Source: Cyanidiococcus yangmingshanensis (Eukaryota > Rhodophyta > Bangiophyceae > Cyanidiales > Cyanidiaceae). From it: a DNA stretch of 64,000 nt. The position numbers were made by a program, and so were the translations under genes. Shown piece after piece: positions 22,061 through 32,780 of the stretch. Within the stretch, counting starts at the first letter, position 1. Every line of letters begins with the position of its first letter. Location: positions 1 to 64,000 of the forward strand of contig VWRR01000013.1 in assembly GCA_013995675.1 (NCBI GenBank), written 5' to 3'. Below the pieces are notes generated by a model. It worked only from the letters and a program-made list of their open reading frames with translations. It did not search any database and had not been told where the DNA came from.

Positions 22061-23941
22061 CTAGAGCGACGAGTGCGGGAGGCTTTCATCGATGCCACCA
22101 ACGGGGGTACGCACGGAACTCCCTGATCCAACACCAGCCATCGTCGAAGCAGATGCATTGGATTTCGTCCCCGGATCGACTAGTAGCTCAGCATCTAGTT
22201 CTAGTGGTGTCTCGTCTGGAGCAAGCCTGAAGAATTCATCGATAATCGCCTTGGAGTGCTCTTCGTTATGGTCTTGAAACCACGCCGTCAGCGACGGTGC
22301 CGACTTCCATCGCGGACAGCGATCCTTATCGACTAGCTGTGCACGAACACCCTCCATAAAGTCCGGATGACGCAGACACTGGAGCGTCGTTATAAACTCT
22401 CGATGAAGGCATTGGGCCAAGCTGGTCTCCATAGGACCGCGAACCCCGACAGATTCGTACGCGATGAGCATCGAGAGCGGTGAGCACCGGCCCATCGCTG
22501 TTAGACACTCGCGAGCGAACGATGCTTGCTGTTGATGACTCAAAGCATCGTTCAAGGCTCGCCAGATGTCACGCAAGGACCGTTTGCCTCCTTGCGGAAC
22601 AAACATATGCGTAATTTGACCTAGACGATCGGATCCGAATGCATTCCAGCTTGTATCGACGTCGCCTTGGAAGCTTTGAAGCACGGCTTCCAGCTCTGCG
22701 AGCGTCGTCGACGGAGAACGAGAGATTCGACTCTGCCGATCACGATGGAGCAGTGCCCAAATCTGTGCAACCAGCTCATTTAGTCGATTGCTTGGACAAT
22801 AATGGGTAGCAATGCCCAAACGAACGGCATCGATGCCCTGAATACGCGCTCCAGTGACGGCCATCCAAGTACCCAGCGCAATCGATTCCACACTGGGCGC
22901 TGTCTCCATGGACCAGCGGGAGGAGAAGCCGCTTTTGCGCTTCCAGTCAAGTAGACGCGGCAGAAACCATGAAGCACCTACGTCGGGATGAAATCCAATC
23001 CCGCACTCTGGCATCGCAAAGAGCGTGTTCTCGGTAGCGATCCGGAAGCGCCCATGAATTGAGAGGCCCACCCCGCCACCCATTACAATTCCATCCAGAA
23101 GCGAGATCTGCACAAAGGGTTCTCGGTGCGAGCCAGTGGCCTCCGAACCGCCGAGGCCTCCCGCCAACAGATGATTCAATCGATACTCCTCCTCAAAGTA
23201 GAGGCGCTGGATGCTCCTATCGCCGTCCGGAAGACCGTGGCGATATATCTCCCGTATGTCGCCGCCAGCACAGAAGAACGACGCCTTAGACGATGCTCCG
23301 GTCGACGATGCTGCGAGCTCTAGTTGCCAGTCATGTCCATTCGGCAAGGATGCTAACTGCCAAGGCCGAGGAAACAATGCCCGACAGCTAGCGCTCGTAA
23401 CGACCAGGATGGCAGGAATGGTGTTATGGGCATTCAACCGGCTTTGGGTGCTCAGCCGAGACTGTGCGCGAACGTGCTGCAGATAGCAACGACGCAGCGC
23501 TTGAACCATGGGCAAACTCAAGGCGTTGAGCGCTGCTGGTCGGTTCAAGACCCAGAGTATGCTCTCGCATTCTTCCGGAGCTGGTCCAGCGCTCAAAGCA
23601 AACGCAGGTGCGTCCTCGGCGTCTGCTGCACGGACAAGCACTCTACTGTTCTGGTTCAGGTTCTGAGCAGCCGTCACAAATTGCTCTACAGCAGCCAGGC
23701 CTGTCGCCTCGAGGATCTCGGTCTGGCACGGGGGTAGAATCCGCACTGCAGGACACTCCAGGCTTTCATCGGACCGTTTCATGGATACCAGTCGCACCCT
23801 AGACGCTGAACCGCAAGCACTTGTCCAGTAAATGAATCTTTGCTGTGCTGACGAGCCTCGGAAGCACCGACGCCTGGTCGACCACCGGGTTGATGCTCGC
23901 CACAACGCAACGCAGCGCTCTACCGTTAACGTCGAGAACAT
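22061..23941 (-). CDS. HIBCH: 3-hydroxyisobutyryl-CoA hydrolase (HIBCH-like), probably mitochondrial
   Basis: The longest frame opens with GTG; ATG at 23941 gives 626 residues. The first ~50 are rich in Arg, Ser and Ala with almost no acids, like a mitochondrial presequence. Another ATG at 23782 would remove it. The enoyl-CoA hydratase/isomerase fold follows: WVLNRPAALNALS, the oxyanion-hole block SFFCAGGDIR, SLLDGIVMGGGVGLSIHGRFR, ENTLFAMPE and GIGFHPDVGASWFLPR, then the HIBCH-specific C-terminal block with EG(V)RAQLVDKDRCPRWK. The enzyme cleaves 3-hydroxyisobutyryl-CoA in valine breakdown. At over 600 residues it is much longer than the usual ~385 because of the leader, a spacer before the oxyanion block, other insertions and a Ser-rich tail. 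It is the first clearly ordinary metabolic gene away from the telomere. Confidence 0.88.
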   Translation of the reverse strand: MFSTLTVERCVALWRASTRWSTRRRCFRGSSAQQRFIYWTSACGSASRVRLVSMKRSDESLECPAVRILPPCQTEILEATGLAAVEQFVTAAQNLNQNSRVLVRAADAEDAPAFALSAGPAPEECESILWVLNRPAALNALSLPMVQALRRCYLQHVRAQSRLSTQSRLNAHNTIPAILVVTSASCRALFPRPWQLASLPNGHDWQLELAASSTGASSKASFFCAGGDIREIYRHGLPDGDRSIQRLYFEEEYRLNHLLAGGLGGSEATGSHREPFVQISLLDGIVMGGGVGLSIHGRFRIATENTLFAMPECGIGFHPDVGASWFLPRLLDWKRKSGFSSRWSMETAPSVESIALGTWMAVTGARIQGIDAVRLGIATHYCPSNRLNELVAQIWALLHRDRQSRISRSPSTTLAELEAVLQSFQGDVDTSWNAFGSDRLGQITHMFVPQGGKRSLRDIWRALNDALSHQQQASFARECLTAMGRCSPLSMLIAYESVGVRGPMETSLAQCLHREFITTLQCLRHPDFMEGVRAQLVDKDRCPRWKSAPSLTAWFQDHNEEHSKAIIDEFFRLAPDETPLELDAELLVDPGTKSNASASTMAGVGSGSSVRTPVGGIDESLPHSSL

Positions 23942-26184
23942 GACCAGACTCGGGCCAGCGCTTGGCACAGAGACCGCTCTCTATGACGTTTAGGCTGGAA
24001 CAACGACCCTCGAGTCCCCGGAAAGCGACCAAGGTACAGAAACGTGCTACACGAGACTGTTTCCAAAAGCGACTTGGTCGTTCAGCGGACGTCTCTGACC
24101 CGTTACGACCACGCTAGCTGGTCTGGTCGACTGGTAGCGACGTGCGCGGCTCGCAAACAGAACAGCGAGTCTGCAGACTGAGACAAGTCGTCAACTCAGC
24201 AGGAACTCGTTCGAAGATGCCGTATTTCTGTAAATTCACAATCTTCCTGAATAGAGCAGGCGCCACTTTCTGCTGCTCATGTTGACGCTCAAGCTGGATT
24301 TCCTGAAGTATTCTTCTGGGAGTCCCTGTTGGTAACAGGCCCGTTTGCTGCGATGTGCTCTCTATCGGTGCCCAGCCTATTGGGATGAACCCTGGTTATA
24401 GAGGTCGAGTGCGGCCTGCGAAGCTGGCGTGCAAGCCTATTCGGAAGGACGAACCTCTAAAGCAAATGGCCCAAGTGATGCCTCGACAGCGTCGGGTCTT
24501 CACAAGCACGACACGTGAGAGCGACTAGCGAATATAATCCATTCGGTATGCAGAGACAGACTTGTTATATGCGCCCAGTCACTTCCTGAACAACCATATA
24601 GAAAGGAATGATGTGGAATATGCTCGTCGGACTCGTCTTCGACGCGACGAAAAGCGTCGACTACTGATACCGAAGTTCGCAAGGCAGACCATACGGGCCG
24701 CTCAGAGCGCTCTCTAGGAATACGCTTACTTTCGCGGCGAGCAGCACGCGTCATCGAGTGCTGTCAGTGGACCCCGAGCTGTGCTTGACAGCAGGGCACT
24801 CGAACTGATCTCCATGGAGCAGCATGCCGTTCATCCGTCGAGAGCATGACTCCTTGAGTACGCCTTAAAAGTTCATAACTTTTTCGGGAAACATCTGGGT
24901 CTCATGGTGTCACGCTCTTAATGATAGGGGATGCGGCTGGACTGAATCTCGCCAGCTCTCGGCCAGCGACAAAGTCGTGCCATATTTCGCGCATAATCGG
25001 TAGAAGAACCGGGCACTGCGAACGCAGCTGTATTTTATACCACACCTGGTTGCACACCCACAAAGGGATCCCTTTTTCCCGATCAGTTCAAACGGAGCCG
25101 CTATCCACAGTTCATGGACAATCGCTTTGGTGCACCCAGGTGTACACAATATTTAATCTATCTGTATCGTTTCCGAGGGCGCACAACAAGCACTGAGTTG
25201 TTGTCTCTCCAGAGGCAAGTTATCCGCAAAGGTCGCTTTTTTTCCTTTTCTGACGCGAACAGGTACCTCTGAGGTAGATGCTTGGGAAGTTGACCGGATC
25301 CGAACAGGCTACAATATGTCGAAGAATATCCAGAAACACTCCAGAGGCCGTGTCAGTTTCAGTTCGCTGATTTCATAGCTCCGCCTGAAAAGGCAAGGGT
25401 CGTTTCCGGATACTTGGTCTGCTGTATCCAGACCAATCGAGCAGCGAACGTATCCAACGCTAGTTGCATTCGTCGGCTGGTCAGGTGATTCGCCGTGCCA
25501 GGCTAATCCCAGAACATCGCATGACCCATAAAGCACCAATGCAGCGCCTTGGATCAACACAACACGACGCTCCTCATTCGACTGCCTGCTCCATCACGTT
25601 CAGCCAGTTTTTACCCAACTGTCACGTGGGCGTGCCGGCCAAAAGTGAATCAGGCGGTACGAGACCAGCAACCTGCCTTTGATGTCTTTTATACCGATGC
25701 ATCCAACGGCACGCTCCATTGCACCGTGCACGCTCCCATCGGGCCGGGCCATGACTCGGAAAGACAGTATCTTCGAATCCAACAGGTATACCAATGGAAC
25801 ATGCACAAATACCTCTAGCAGTCCGTCGACTCCGTCGTCGACGCTGAAGCATGCAGCTGCGTATAGTTGTCACGTCCAAGACGACTCGCTTTGCACGAAC
25901 GAGCAACGCGGACGACTCGCCTGGTGAGATGGAGGTATCGAAACCGCCCTATCCCTCAGCGGCAGTACTGCACCAGTTACCGATCCAGCGGAGCTCGCAT
26001 TGAAGACACCCTCGTTCGTCCGGCAAAGTACCTCAAGCGCTAACGCACAGCTCGAACAATTTTCCAGACCTGTCTCGACAAAAAGGAGAATCAACCTAAA
26101 CATGAATGACACCGACGACTTTAGCACGTTCAACCGAGCGCCTATCGACAGTTGTAAACTTATCGACGACACTTTTCTGGCAAT
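23942..26184. other. 2.2-kb stretch without a recognised gene
   Basis: Upstream region of the HIBCH gene and downstream region of IMP3. Open frames near 25300-25900 on both strands lack recognisable motifs. No RNA gene or repeat found. Confidence 0.4.
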
Positions 26185-26709
26185 TCACTCGCCTCGATAT
26201 CGCTCGACGATCTCACGAATCTTCGAGTCGTCCGCCCAAGTGATCAAATCCTCCATGCTACGTGTCACCAACAGATTCGGATCACGCACCACTTGCGGTC
26301 CGATGCGCACGTGACCTGCCTTGATGAGGGCGACAGCATCAGAGAGACGTTCCACGAACTTGTTACGAACCAACACCGTGGGAAGGCGGCGTCGACACAG
26401 TGCCGATACCGTCACGTTCGCACAAGCGTCCAGGCCCGTCTTGGTATTGATCACCCCCAACTCGTACAGTTTGTTCAACAACTTCGCCGTCCGGTCAACA
26501 CGAACAGGGTGGCTTTCATCGAGCGCTTTCAGTCGCGACACCAGCGCAGTGACTTTGCCCACAAACTGGTTATAGGTATGGTACAGCTCAGGTGTCGGCA
26601 GGTAGTATCGGCGAACGACCCTGTAAGCCCGATGATGGTTCTCCCGCCTCCATTCATACAAGTTATCCTTTTTGAGGAGCTTGTACTCATGATAACGCAG
26701 CTTACGCAT
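26185..26709 (-). CDS. IMP3: U3 small nucleolar ribonucleoprotein protein IMP3
   Basis: A 174-residue frame from an ATG, close to the usual ~184. It starts MRKLRYHEYKLLKK and contains RRYYLPTPELYHTYNQ, then the S4 RNA-binding part with LCRRRLPTVLVRNKFVE, GHVRIGPQVVRDP, and the signature LVTRSMEDLITW near the end, all typical of IMP3. The protein belongs to the Mpp10-Imp3-Imp4 subcomplex of the small-subunit processome and helps U3 snoRNA pair with pre-rRNA in the nucleolus. No frame breaks. It is divergent to the ABCD transporter gene, with 432 bases between the start codons. Confidence 0.95.
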   Translation of the reverse strand: MRKLRYHEYKLLKKDNLYEWRRENHHRAYRVVRRYYLPTPELYHTYNQFVGKVTALVSRLKALDESHPVRVDRTAKLLNKLYELGVINTKTGLDACANVTVSALCRRRLPTVLVRNKFVERLSDAVALIKAGHVRIGPQVVRDPNLLVTRSMEDLITWADDSKIREIVERYRGE

Positions 26710-27141
26710 TCGCAGTCAAAGACTATTTCAAGTCCGGCCTGAGTCGGCGTGGCCTAAAGTGTAGGGGCAACGGTCTGGTTCAGAAGTGGTCGATGCAGCC
26801 AGGCGCAGGGCGGCGTTCTGGACACGGCCAAATGGCTTGGGTGTCTCCAGCGCGCTCGTCACAGTACGTTCAGGCAGAAGACGCAACGCCCTGTGTCTAT
26901 ACGTTGCTGAGCGTCGCTACCATTCCGTGAGCGCTCGGGTCCGTGAACGTCCCCGTTTGGGTGTCAGGTCGGAGACTCGAGGCCGGAATTACATTTGCTT
27001 CTTTGGGTAACAAGAAAGCGAGAAGGCGTTCGTGCAGACTTTGTGGCTTTCGGCGACGCGTCCCGGCCTTTGGGCACTTGAGCTGTTTTGTTGCAGAAAC
27101 GTGGACTTCTTTGAAGTACCGATCGTATTTCTGCCCTGGGG
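26710..27141. promoter_or_regulatory. Shared upstream region of IMP3 and ABCD transporter
   Basis: 432 bases between two divergent start codons. It must hold both promoters, but I see no clear TATA box or repeated motif in it. Confidence 0.4.
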
Positions 27142-29484
27142 ATGGAGTTTGCCATTGGAGGACGGGGACCTGGCGGATGGGCTGGCGCGTTTCGGGCAGC
27201 GTCCCGGCGTCGGCGGGCCGCTCGCGTGGCCGCTGCAGTGGTGGCCGGAGTGGCTGCCGTTGGCGGCGCCACCTATTATTGGACGCAGCAGGCGGAATGT
27301 GACGAAGAGAACTCCACTCAACTGGAGAACAGTATTGATCAGGAGGCGCAGGCTTTGCTGGAGCTCCAGCGGGAGCGCAGTAAAGCCCTCGTGAGCTCGG
27401 CGACGGTTGCTGCCTCGGGAGATGGCGTGTCCCGAGGGCGTCGTCAGGCAACTGCAGCAGCTGCTACGGCCAGAGCGGGCTCGAACCGTGGTATCGTGAA
27501 CTCCACGAACGTGGCGGAGTTTCCTCGGGCACCATCGATGGCAGCACTGAAAACGTCGACGGACCCAACGAGTAGTCGCACGAATGTGAAAGTTGACCGC
27601 AAATTCTTCGCACAACTCTGGCGCTTCGTTCGGATTGTTATACCATCACTTCGTAGCCGGGAATGCTGGGTGACCCTCGGTATTGGTGCGACGCTAGTGG
27701 CCCGCACGCGCTTAGATATTTGGGTCTCGGACAATGCCGGTGACATTGTCAAAGCGATTGTTGCACGTGATCGTGATGCCTTCATGAGAAAGTGCGTCCG
27801 CGATATCTCGATCATGATGTTCCCAATGTCCCTGGTGAATAATGTCCTCAAGCTGCTTATTTCACTATTGCGAGTGATGGCGCGCAAAAGACTAACGCTC
27901 TACTTCCACGAGCTCTATCTCTCGCAACTAACGTTTTACAAAGCAACAAATCTCGATAACCGCATCCAAAACATTGACCAGCTCGTGACGCAGGACGTGG
28001 AAAAGTTCTGCACAACGCTTGTGAATTTGTATTCAAATGTGAGCAAGCCGCTCTTGGACGTGGTGCTGTTCTCTTCTCGACTGGCGCGTTCCCTGGGCGC
28101 AAAGGGTCCCGCCATTATGATTGGATACTTTATCCTAACCAGTGCTATTTTGCGCAAGCTGCAGCCGCCATTTGGACGACTGACAGCCGACGAGCAACGT
28201 CTTGAAGGAGACTTCCGTCTGTGTCATTCCCGGCTGATTATGCATGCTGAAGAGATCGCCTTTTACGGAGGTGGGCAACGGGAGAAGTTCTTCATCAACG
28301 GCACTTTTGAGAAACTGTTGCAGCACATGCAACGCATATTCATGGCCCGTTTCCGAATCGGTCTTCTTGACAGTATCCTGGTCAAGTACCTCGCGACGAT
28401 TGTTGGCTATTGCGTCGTGAGCATGCCCATTTTCTTTACATCTGGTTTCGTGCGCACGCTGCTGGCGCCACTTGGGAGAAGCCTCAACGTTGATTTTGAA
28501 AAGCCTACTGACGCAGACGATGCAGCCCAGGTTGCCGAGATGTATACGCGTAACAGCCGTCTCCTGATTTCGCTCTCTGCAGCGATCGGCCGGCTTGTTC
28601 TCTCTGGGAAAGAGCTAACCCGTCTGGCTGGCTACACAACACGTGTTGGTGAACTTGATTCAGTTTTGAGGGATTTGCGCAGGCCTGAGAATGCTTTGCA
28701 CGGATCTGTCAGTGCTGTAGCCAAGCTAGGCATGGAAGACGTGGAGCTCCGAGCCGCCATGGTACCTGGCCGCCTCGTGGACAATGTCGATTATGTGCGT
28801 TTCGAACACGTGAACATCGTGTCCCCGGATCGAATCCTGCTTGCGAAAGATCTCTGCTTTGAAGTACCCCCGGGGACGAACGTACTCATCACTGGACCGA
28901 ATGGTTGTGGCAAGTCATCTCTGTTTCGGGTGCTTTGCGGATTATGGCCGCTCTATGGCGGCACGCTGTATCGACCACCTCGTGGGCGTATGTTCTACAT
29001 TCCACAACGCCCATATTTGGCCATTGGTTCTCTGCGAGAACAGGTAATCTATCCAATGACGACGCTCGAGATGCGCGATCGCAACATTCGTGACGAGGAC
29101 CTCCAGAAACTCTTGGACGAGGTGCATCTCGGGGAGCTGAGTCGACGTCGGAACGGCTGGGACAATGTCTGCGACTGGTCCGATGTCCTCAGTGGCGGTG
29201 AGAAACAGCGCCTCGCCATGGCGCGTCTCTTCTTCCATCGACCCCAGTACGCTGTTCTGGATGAGTGCACATCGGCGGTGAGCCTCGACGTAGAGGGATA
29301 CCTGTATACCCATGCACGGGAGCTGGGTATCACCCTGATCACCGTGAGCCACCGACCTAGTCTCTGGCGTTTTCACGAGAAGCTGTTGCGCTTTGACGGC
29401 CACGGCGGATGGACCTTTACCGATATCAGACCAGAGGATATCCCGCAACTCACTGGTGTCAACGGCGAGCTGGTCGCGGCCTAG
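27142..29484 (+). CDS. Peroxisomal-type ABC half transporter, subfamily D
   Basis: A 780-residue frame from ATG. A hydrophobic segment near residues 28-46 precedes the transmembrane domain (about 155-480), which contains the EAA-like loop NLDNRIQNIDQLVTQDVEKF characteristic of ABCD proteins and the LEGDFR...AEEIAFYGG block. The nucleotide-binding domain has Walker A GPNGCGKSS (585-593), the signature LSGGEKQRLAMAR (from 683) and Walker B YAVLDE with Asp707 and Glu708, then a switch His in TVSHRPSLW. ABCD transporters are half transporters that dimerise and carry fatty acyl-CoAs into peroxisomes. The peroxisomal location is inferred from family. No frame breaks. A second, more cyanobacterial-like ABC half transporter is at 47457-49800. 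Confidence 0.92.
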   Translation: MEFAIGGRGPGGWAGAFRAASRRRRAARVAAAVVAGVAAVGGATYYWTQQAECDEENSTQLENSIDQEAQALLELQRERSKALVSSATVAASGDGVSRGRRQATAAAATARAGSNRGIVNSTNVAEFPRAPSMAALKTSTDPTSSRTNVKVDRKFFAQLWRFVRIVIPSLRSRECWVTLGIGATLVARTRLDIWVSDNAGDIVKAIVARDRDAFMRKCVRDISIMMFPMSLVNNVLKLLISLLRVMARKRLTLYFHELYLSQLTFYKATNLDNRIQNIDQLVTQDVEKFCTTLVNLYSNVSKPLLDVVLFSSRLARSLGAKGPAIMIGYFILTSAILRKLQPPFGRLTADEQRLEGDFRLCHSRLIMHAEEIAFYGGGQREKFFINGTFEKLLQHMQRIFMARFRIGLLDSILVKYLATIVGYCVVSMPIFFTSGFVRTLLAPLGRSLNVDFEKPTDADDAAQVAEMYTRNSRLLISLSAAIGRLVLSGKELTRLAGYTTRVGELDSVLRDLRRPENALHGSVSAVAKLGMEDVELRAAMVPGRLVDNVDYVRFEHVNIVSPDRILLAKDLCFEVPPGTNVLITGPNGCGKSSLFRVLCGLWPLYGGTLYRPPRGRMFYIPQRPYLAIGSLREQVIYPMTTLEMRDRNIRDEDLQKLLDEVHLGELSRRRNGWDNVCDWSDVLSGGEKQRLAMARLFFHRPQYAVLDECTSAVSLDVEGYLYTHARELGITLITVSHRPSLWRFHEKLLRFDGHGGWTFTDIRPEDIPQLTGVNGELVAA

Positions 29485-30777
29485 TGCACCTGTTTGCGCT
29501 GACATGGCATCAGTGCATTGGAGAGACGGATCAGCGAGAGCTGGAGAAGTGTTCTCAGCGCCCAGGATTACCTAGCAGCACAGACGAGGTACGTTGCAGC
29601 TCAATAGGGAGGCATCCATTCGTTTTGGCTAAGGACCGATTGTAAATGATCGCGTCTGTATCGCTGTATACGGCAAATCCTGAATCGAGGGAAACGCGCC
29701 CTCTATTTCCCTTCTCGCTGAATAGGGCCGCTTTAAACAAGTGATCGCCTCTCGCTCAGCTAAAGTGCATTCGCTCGCCTTTAGAGTGACTGGTGACCCG
29801 GGGCACCGTACGCAATGAACGTTCGGCACTAGGGTTTCCCTTGAGCGTCCTCGGACACATTCGCAAAGGACATTGCACTTGAGGTCATTCGGTACTCAGA
29901 TGACCGAAGCGAATCAGCGTGCCGGTTTCCCAGCGACAGAGCGAACATGGCCTTTGCATTCGCGATATATGGCGCCATTCCGCTGCTCAGCACGTTTTGG
30001 TTGCCCGCTCGATCGAGTCTCGGGCATATGGTCCATACGCATCTATGCCGCGGAGCCGTAGAGCAGGCCACGTCGCCAGCTACTCGAGCGTTCCTTTCCA
30101 ATCCGCCTGTTCACATGTGCGTTTATGGATGCGTTTATACAGCGAAAAAGGAACGGGGGATTTCCATCATCATCGAACGAGTTTGGATCGCGTGGATCGG
30201 AGGAAGCCTCCCTCGGTACGCTGGCCAAAAGTAAATTCAGCCCACTCATCATGCCGAAGCCCACTAGGTCGCTGGAGAACGTGCGCGCTCTGGTACAAGC
30301 ACCTTGGAGACTCGCTACGATTCGACGAGCATCCCGGCGAGATACGTCCGGTTTGTAGCTCGCTCGCGTATATAGAAAAACCACTCGATGCGGCTGGGTC
30401 ATCGCCATCAGCCTAAGGAGTTTTCACTTCAGATTGGGGCGCCTGAACAAGTCGTGGATATCAGCTCGTCCACGTCAAGGTCGCTCCCCAAATGCTAGCC
30501 CTTCGCGGGCGTGCTCACGTGCAGACAAGCACCGCTGCAGAATTGCAACTTGATCAAATCTGGGATCATGGCGAACGACGCTGTATTCACACACACACAC
30601 ACCATCGAGTCTTGATCAGTTACCGGAACCAAAAAAGATTTCAGTGCAGACGCTGGTTTGAGCGTTGGCCGCCCGAGCGGTCTAGACGCAGCTGCCTCAA
30701 ACAAAATAGTGAATCACAACTCAGATGAGCGCCCAAAAACAGCGGTCGATACACGCGTCGCTGAAACTTGTTCGGAT
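29485..30777. other. Intergenic region with an AC microsatellite
   Basis: Convergent interval between the ABCD gene and RPN11. Only feature noted is an (AC)n run at about 30584-30602. No gene recognised. Confidence 0.5.
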
Positions 30778-31755
30778 TTACCCGCTATCTGCCGCGACCA
30801 CCTTTTTACCTGCGACAGGGCTTAGCAGTGCCTTGAGTAAATTCATGGTCAGCATCTGGTTGCAGTTTTCATCACACAACTGTTTGACGTCGTCGGTCAG
30901 TCGACGCTTGGCGTCCAGTTTCCCGACCCGCGCAACAGCTAGTTCCTCTTTCGATCGGCAGTGGAGTTCCTCTTTCACCATCTCCGTATACAACTTGGAT
31001 AGGGACACCATATCCTTCAACGTCTTGCCACTCTGCTCCATTTGGCGATCCTGGTCACGACAGGAGAGTGAGCGTGTCCATTTCGGCTTGTTCAGATTCA
31101 TTAACATTTTTCGCTCCAGATCGTTCAGCTTGTACTCCATGCGCAGCGAGTAGTAGTGACGATTCAGCCCATGGATAAGCGCCTGGATTGACGACTTGTT
31201 CAAGCTACCAGCATTGCTGGTTGTCTGTCGTGGCTCTAAACCCAGAATCGCCAGTTGCGGGTTCAGCGTCCGAAAGGTGTCTGCAACGACTTTGCCTCTC
31301 ACCGATTGAATCGGGTCCACGACAAGCGACACTGCGCGGGCGTTCAGCGCCTCGAACGATTGTGCCGTATTCACATCGACACCGGAGAGCCAGCAACCGA
31401 AGCCGGGGTGACTGTGGCCCCAGCCGCAGACGACCTCATGCCGCCCCGTCTGCTGAAGCGCTTCCAGAAACTGTTGCTGGTACACCGCGTCGATCGCCTC
31501 AACCGATACTCCAGTACCAGACTGAGGCATCGCAAAATAGTCAACCACGTTGATCGTCCAGTCGTCCACAAACTCGCCTAAAAGGAGCCCCATGACTTCC
31601 ATAGGCACGCCTGCACGGGCGTGTTTGAGGATTTTCAGCAAGGCCAGCGACGACAAGTACACTGTTTCAGAGGTGTCGCTCTGAGGTATGTCAGCCCCAG
31701 ATGCGGCCATGTCCGCACCCTGGGTAGGCAAGAAAAGATGATTTGGTCGCTCCAT
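30778..31755 (-). CDS. RPN11: 26S proteasome deubiquitinase RPN11 (PSMD14)
   Basis: The longest frame opens with GTG; ATG at 31755 gives 325 residues, near the usual ~310. The MPN+/JAMM domain is complete: [12 protein letters not shown] with Glu53, then [14 protein letters not shown] with zinc ligands His114, His116 and Asp127 and Ser124. Flanking blocks [36 protein letters not shown] and [15 protein letters not shown] are nearly identical to RPN11 and separate it from CSN5. It removes ubiquitin chains from substrates at the proteasome lid. The residue before the first catalytic His is Gly (GWGHSHP) where RPN11 usually has Tyr. It is divergent to the PRPP synthetase gene with about 1 kb between them. 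Confidence 0.96.
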   Translation of the reverse strand: MERPNHLFLPTQGADMAASGADIPQSDTSETVYLSSLALLKILKHARAGVPMEVMGLLLGEFVDDWTINVVDYFAMPQSGTGVSVEAIDAVYQQQFLEALQQTGRHEVVCGWGHSHPGFGCWLSGVDVNTAQSFEALNARAVSLVVDPIQSVRGKVVADTFRTLNPQLAILGLEPRQTTSNAGSLNKSSIQALIHGLNRHYYSLRMEYKLNDLERKMLMNLNKPKWTRSLSCRDQDRQMEQSGKTLKDMVSLSKLYTEMVKEELHCRSKEELAVARVGKLDAKRRLTDDVKQLCDENCNQMLTMNLLKALLSPVAGKKVVAADSG

Positions 31756-32780
31756 GTCGACACACACAACGCTTTTCGAACAGACCCGACAATTCGCGTA
31801 GGCCCTTTCTAACGGTGCAGTTGCGAACGGCTAGTCGCACGAAAAGAACGAACGGGTGACTAGTATGTCCATGTTCAGGATCGCCGCTGCGTCTGCGTAG
31901 ACGATTGGATCACGATGTTGACCGTTGTCTCATCCATCGCTCTAGGCAGCAGTCCACGCAGCTCCCGAGGGTACCAATGGAATAAAAAGAATCTATGCCT
32001 ACTAGGTGTATACCTCCGGATTCCTACGTTACACTCGTCTATTCGCACAGTTCTCGAAGCACTAATGAAACAAAATGACTCTGTAGGCACTGGATATATA
32101 CTTTAGGGTTTCAGTTTCCCTCTTGAAAACCTTTATGTAACTGCCTAGATACAAGAACTGATAGAGGAACTCTGCCTACTAGGTGTATACCTCCGGATTC
32201 CTACGTTACACTCGTCTATTCGCACAGTTCTCGAGACACTAATGAAACAAAAGGGATCTAGACGTACTAGGTAAAAATCTCTCTGCTATCGCTTCCAACT
32301 CGATAGCCCATGGATTCATCAAGGGTGATCTCCGGCGAGTCAGACATTCCGGCAAGCGGGTCAACACCCTCGATTCGGGTGTGACTGCGCACACGTACGC
32401 CTCTCTATATTCTCGGTCTCGTCGGAAGCCCGAATACTATTGATCGGCGCCACGGCTAGGTTCCAAGCCATAACTCAGATAGAACACACGCTGCATCCAT
32501 TGCGGAGATTCATGACTCATGATTGTATCATCTAATCCACTCGGGCATCTCGCTGTGCGAAACTGGCGCTGTTCGCAGTGTCATCGAGGACGTCCACCAA
32601 TAACGGTCGAAAAAGAATGCATCGAGCGCCGCCCGAGATCGTCCGCGGCCAGCGCTAGGCTGCAGCGGCTCGGCAGCGGTCCAAGCACGTGCCAACGAGC
32701 AGGAGCGGTGGCGTCGGCAACGAGACCGGCCAGTGCGCTGCCCCTCGTTTTGGCGCAGGACCAAAAACAACGATACGCAT
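31756..32780. other. Upstream region shared by RPN11 and PRPP synthetase
   Basis: About 1 kb between divergent starts. It contains a near-perfect direct repeat (31997-32074 and 32174-32251, listed separately). No gene recognised. Confidence 0.5.
31997..32251. repeat. 78-bp direct repeat, two copies 177 bp apart
   Basis: GCCTACTAGGTGTATACC begins a block that recurs almost base for base at 31997-32074 and 32174-32251, differing mainly at the AAGC/AGAC position near the end (CTCGAAGCAC versus CTCGAGACAC). A third partial match (GTACTAGGTA) starts near 32261. The unit ends in AATGAAACAAAA. Confidence 0.9.

Noticed and set aside
22092-22277. Open frames on the + strand inside the HIBCH gene
   Set aside because: They lie opposite the real gene and have no motifs of their own.
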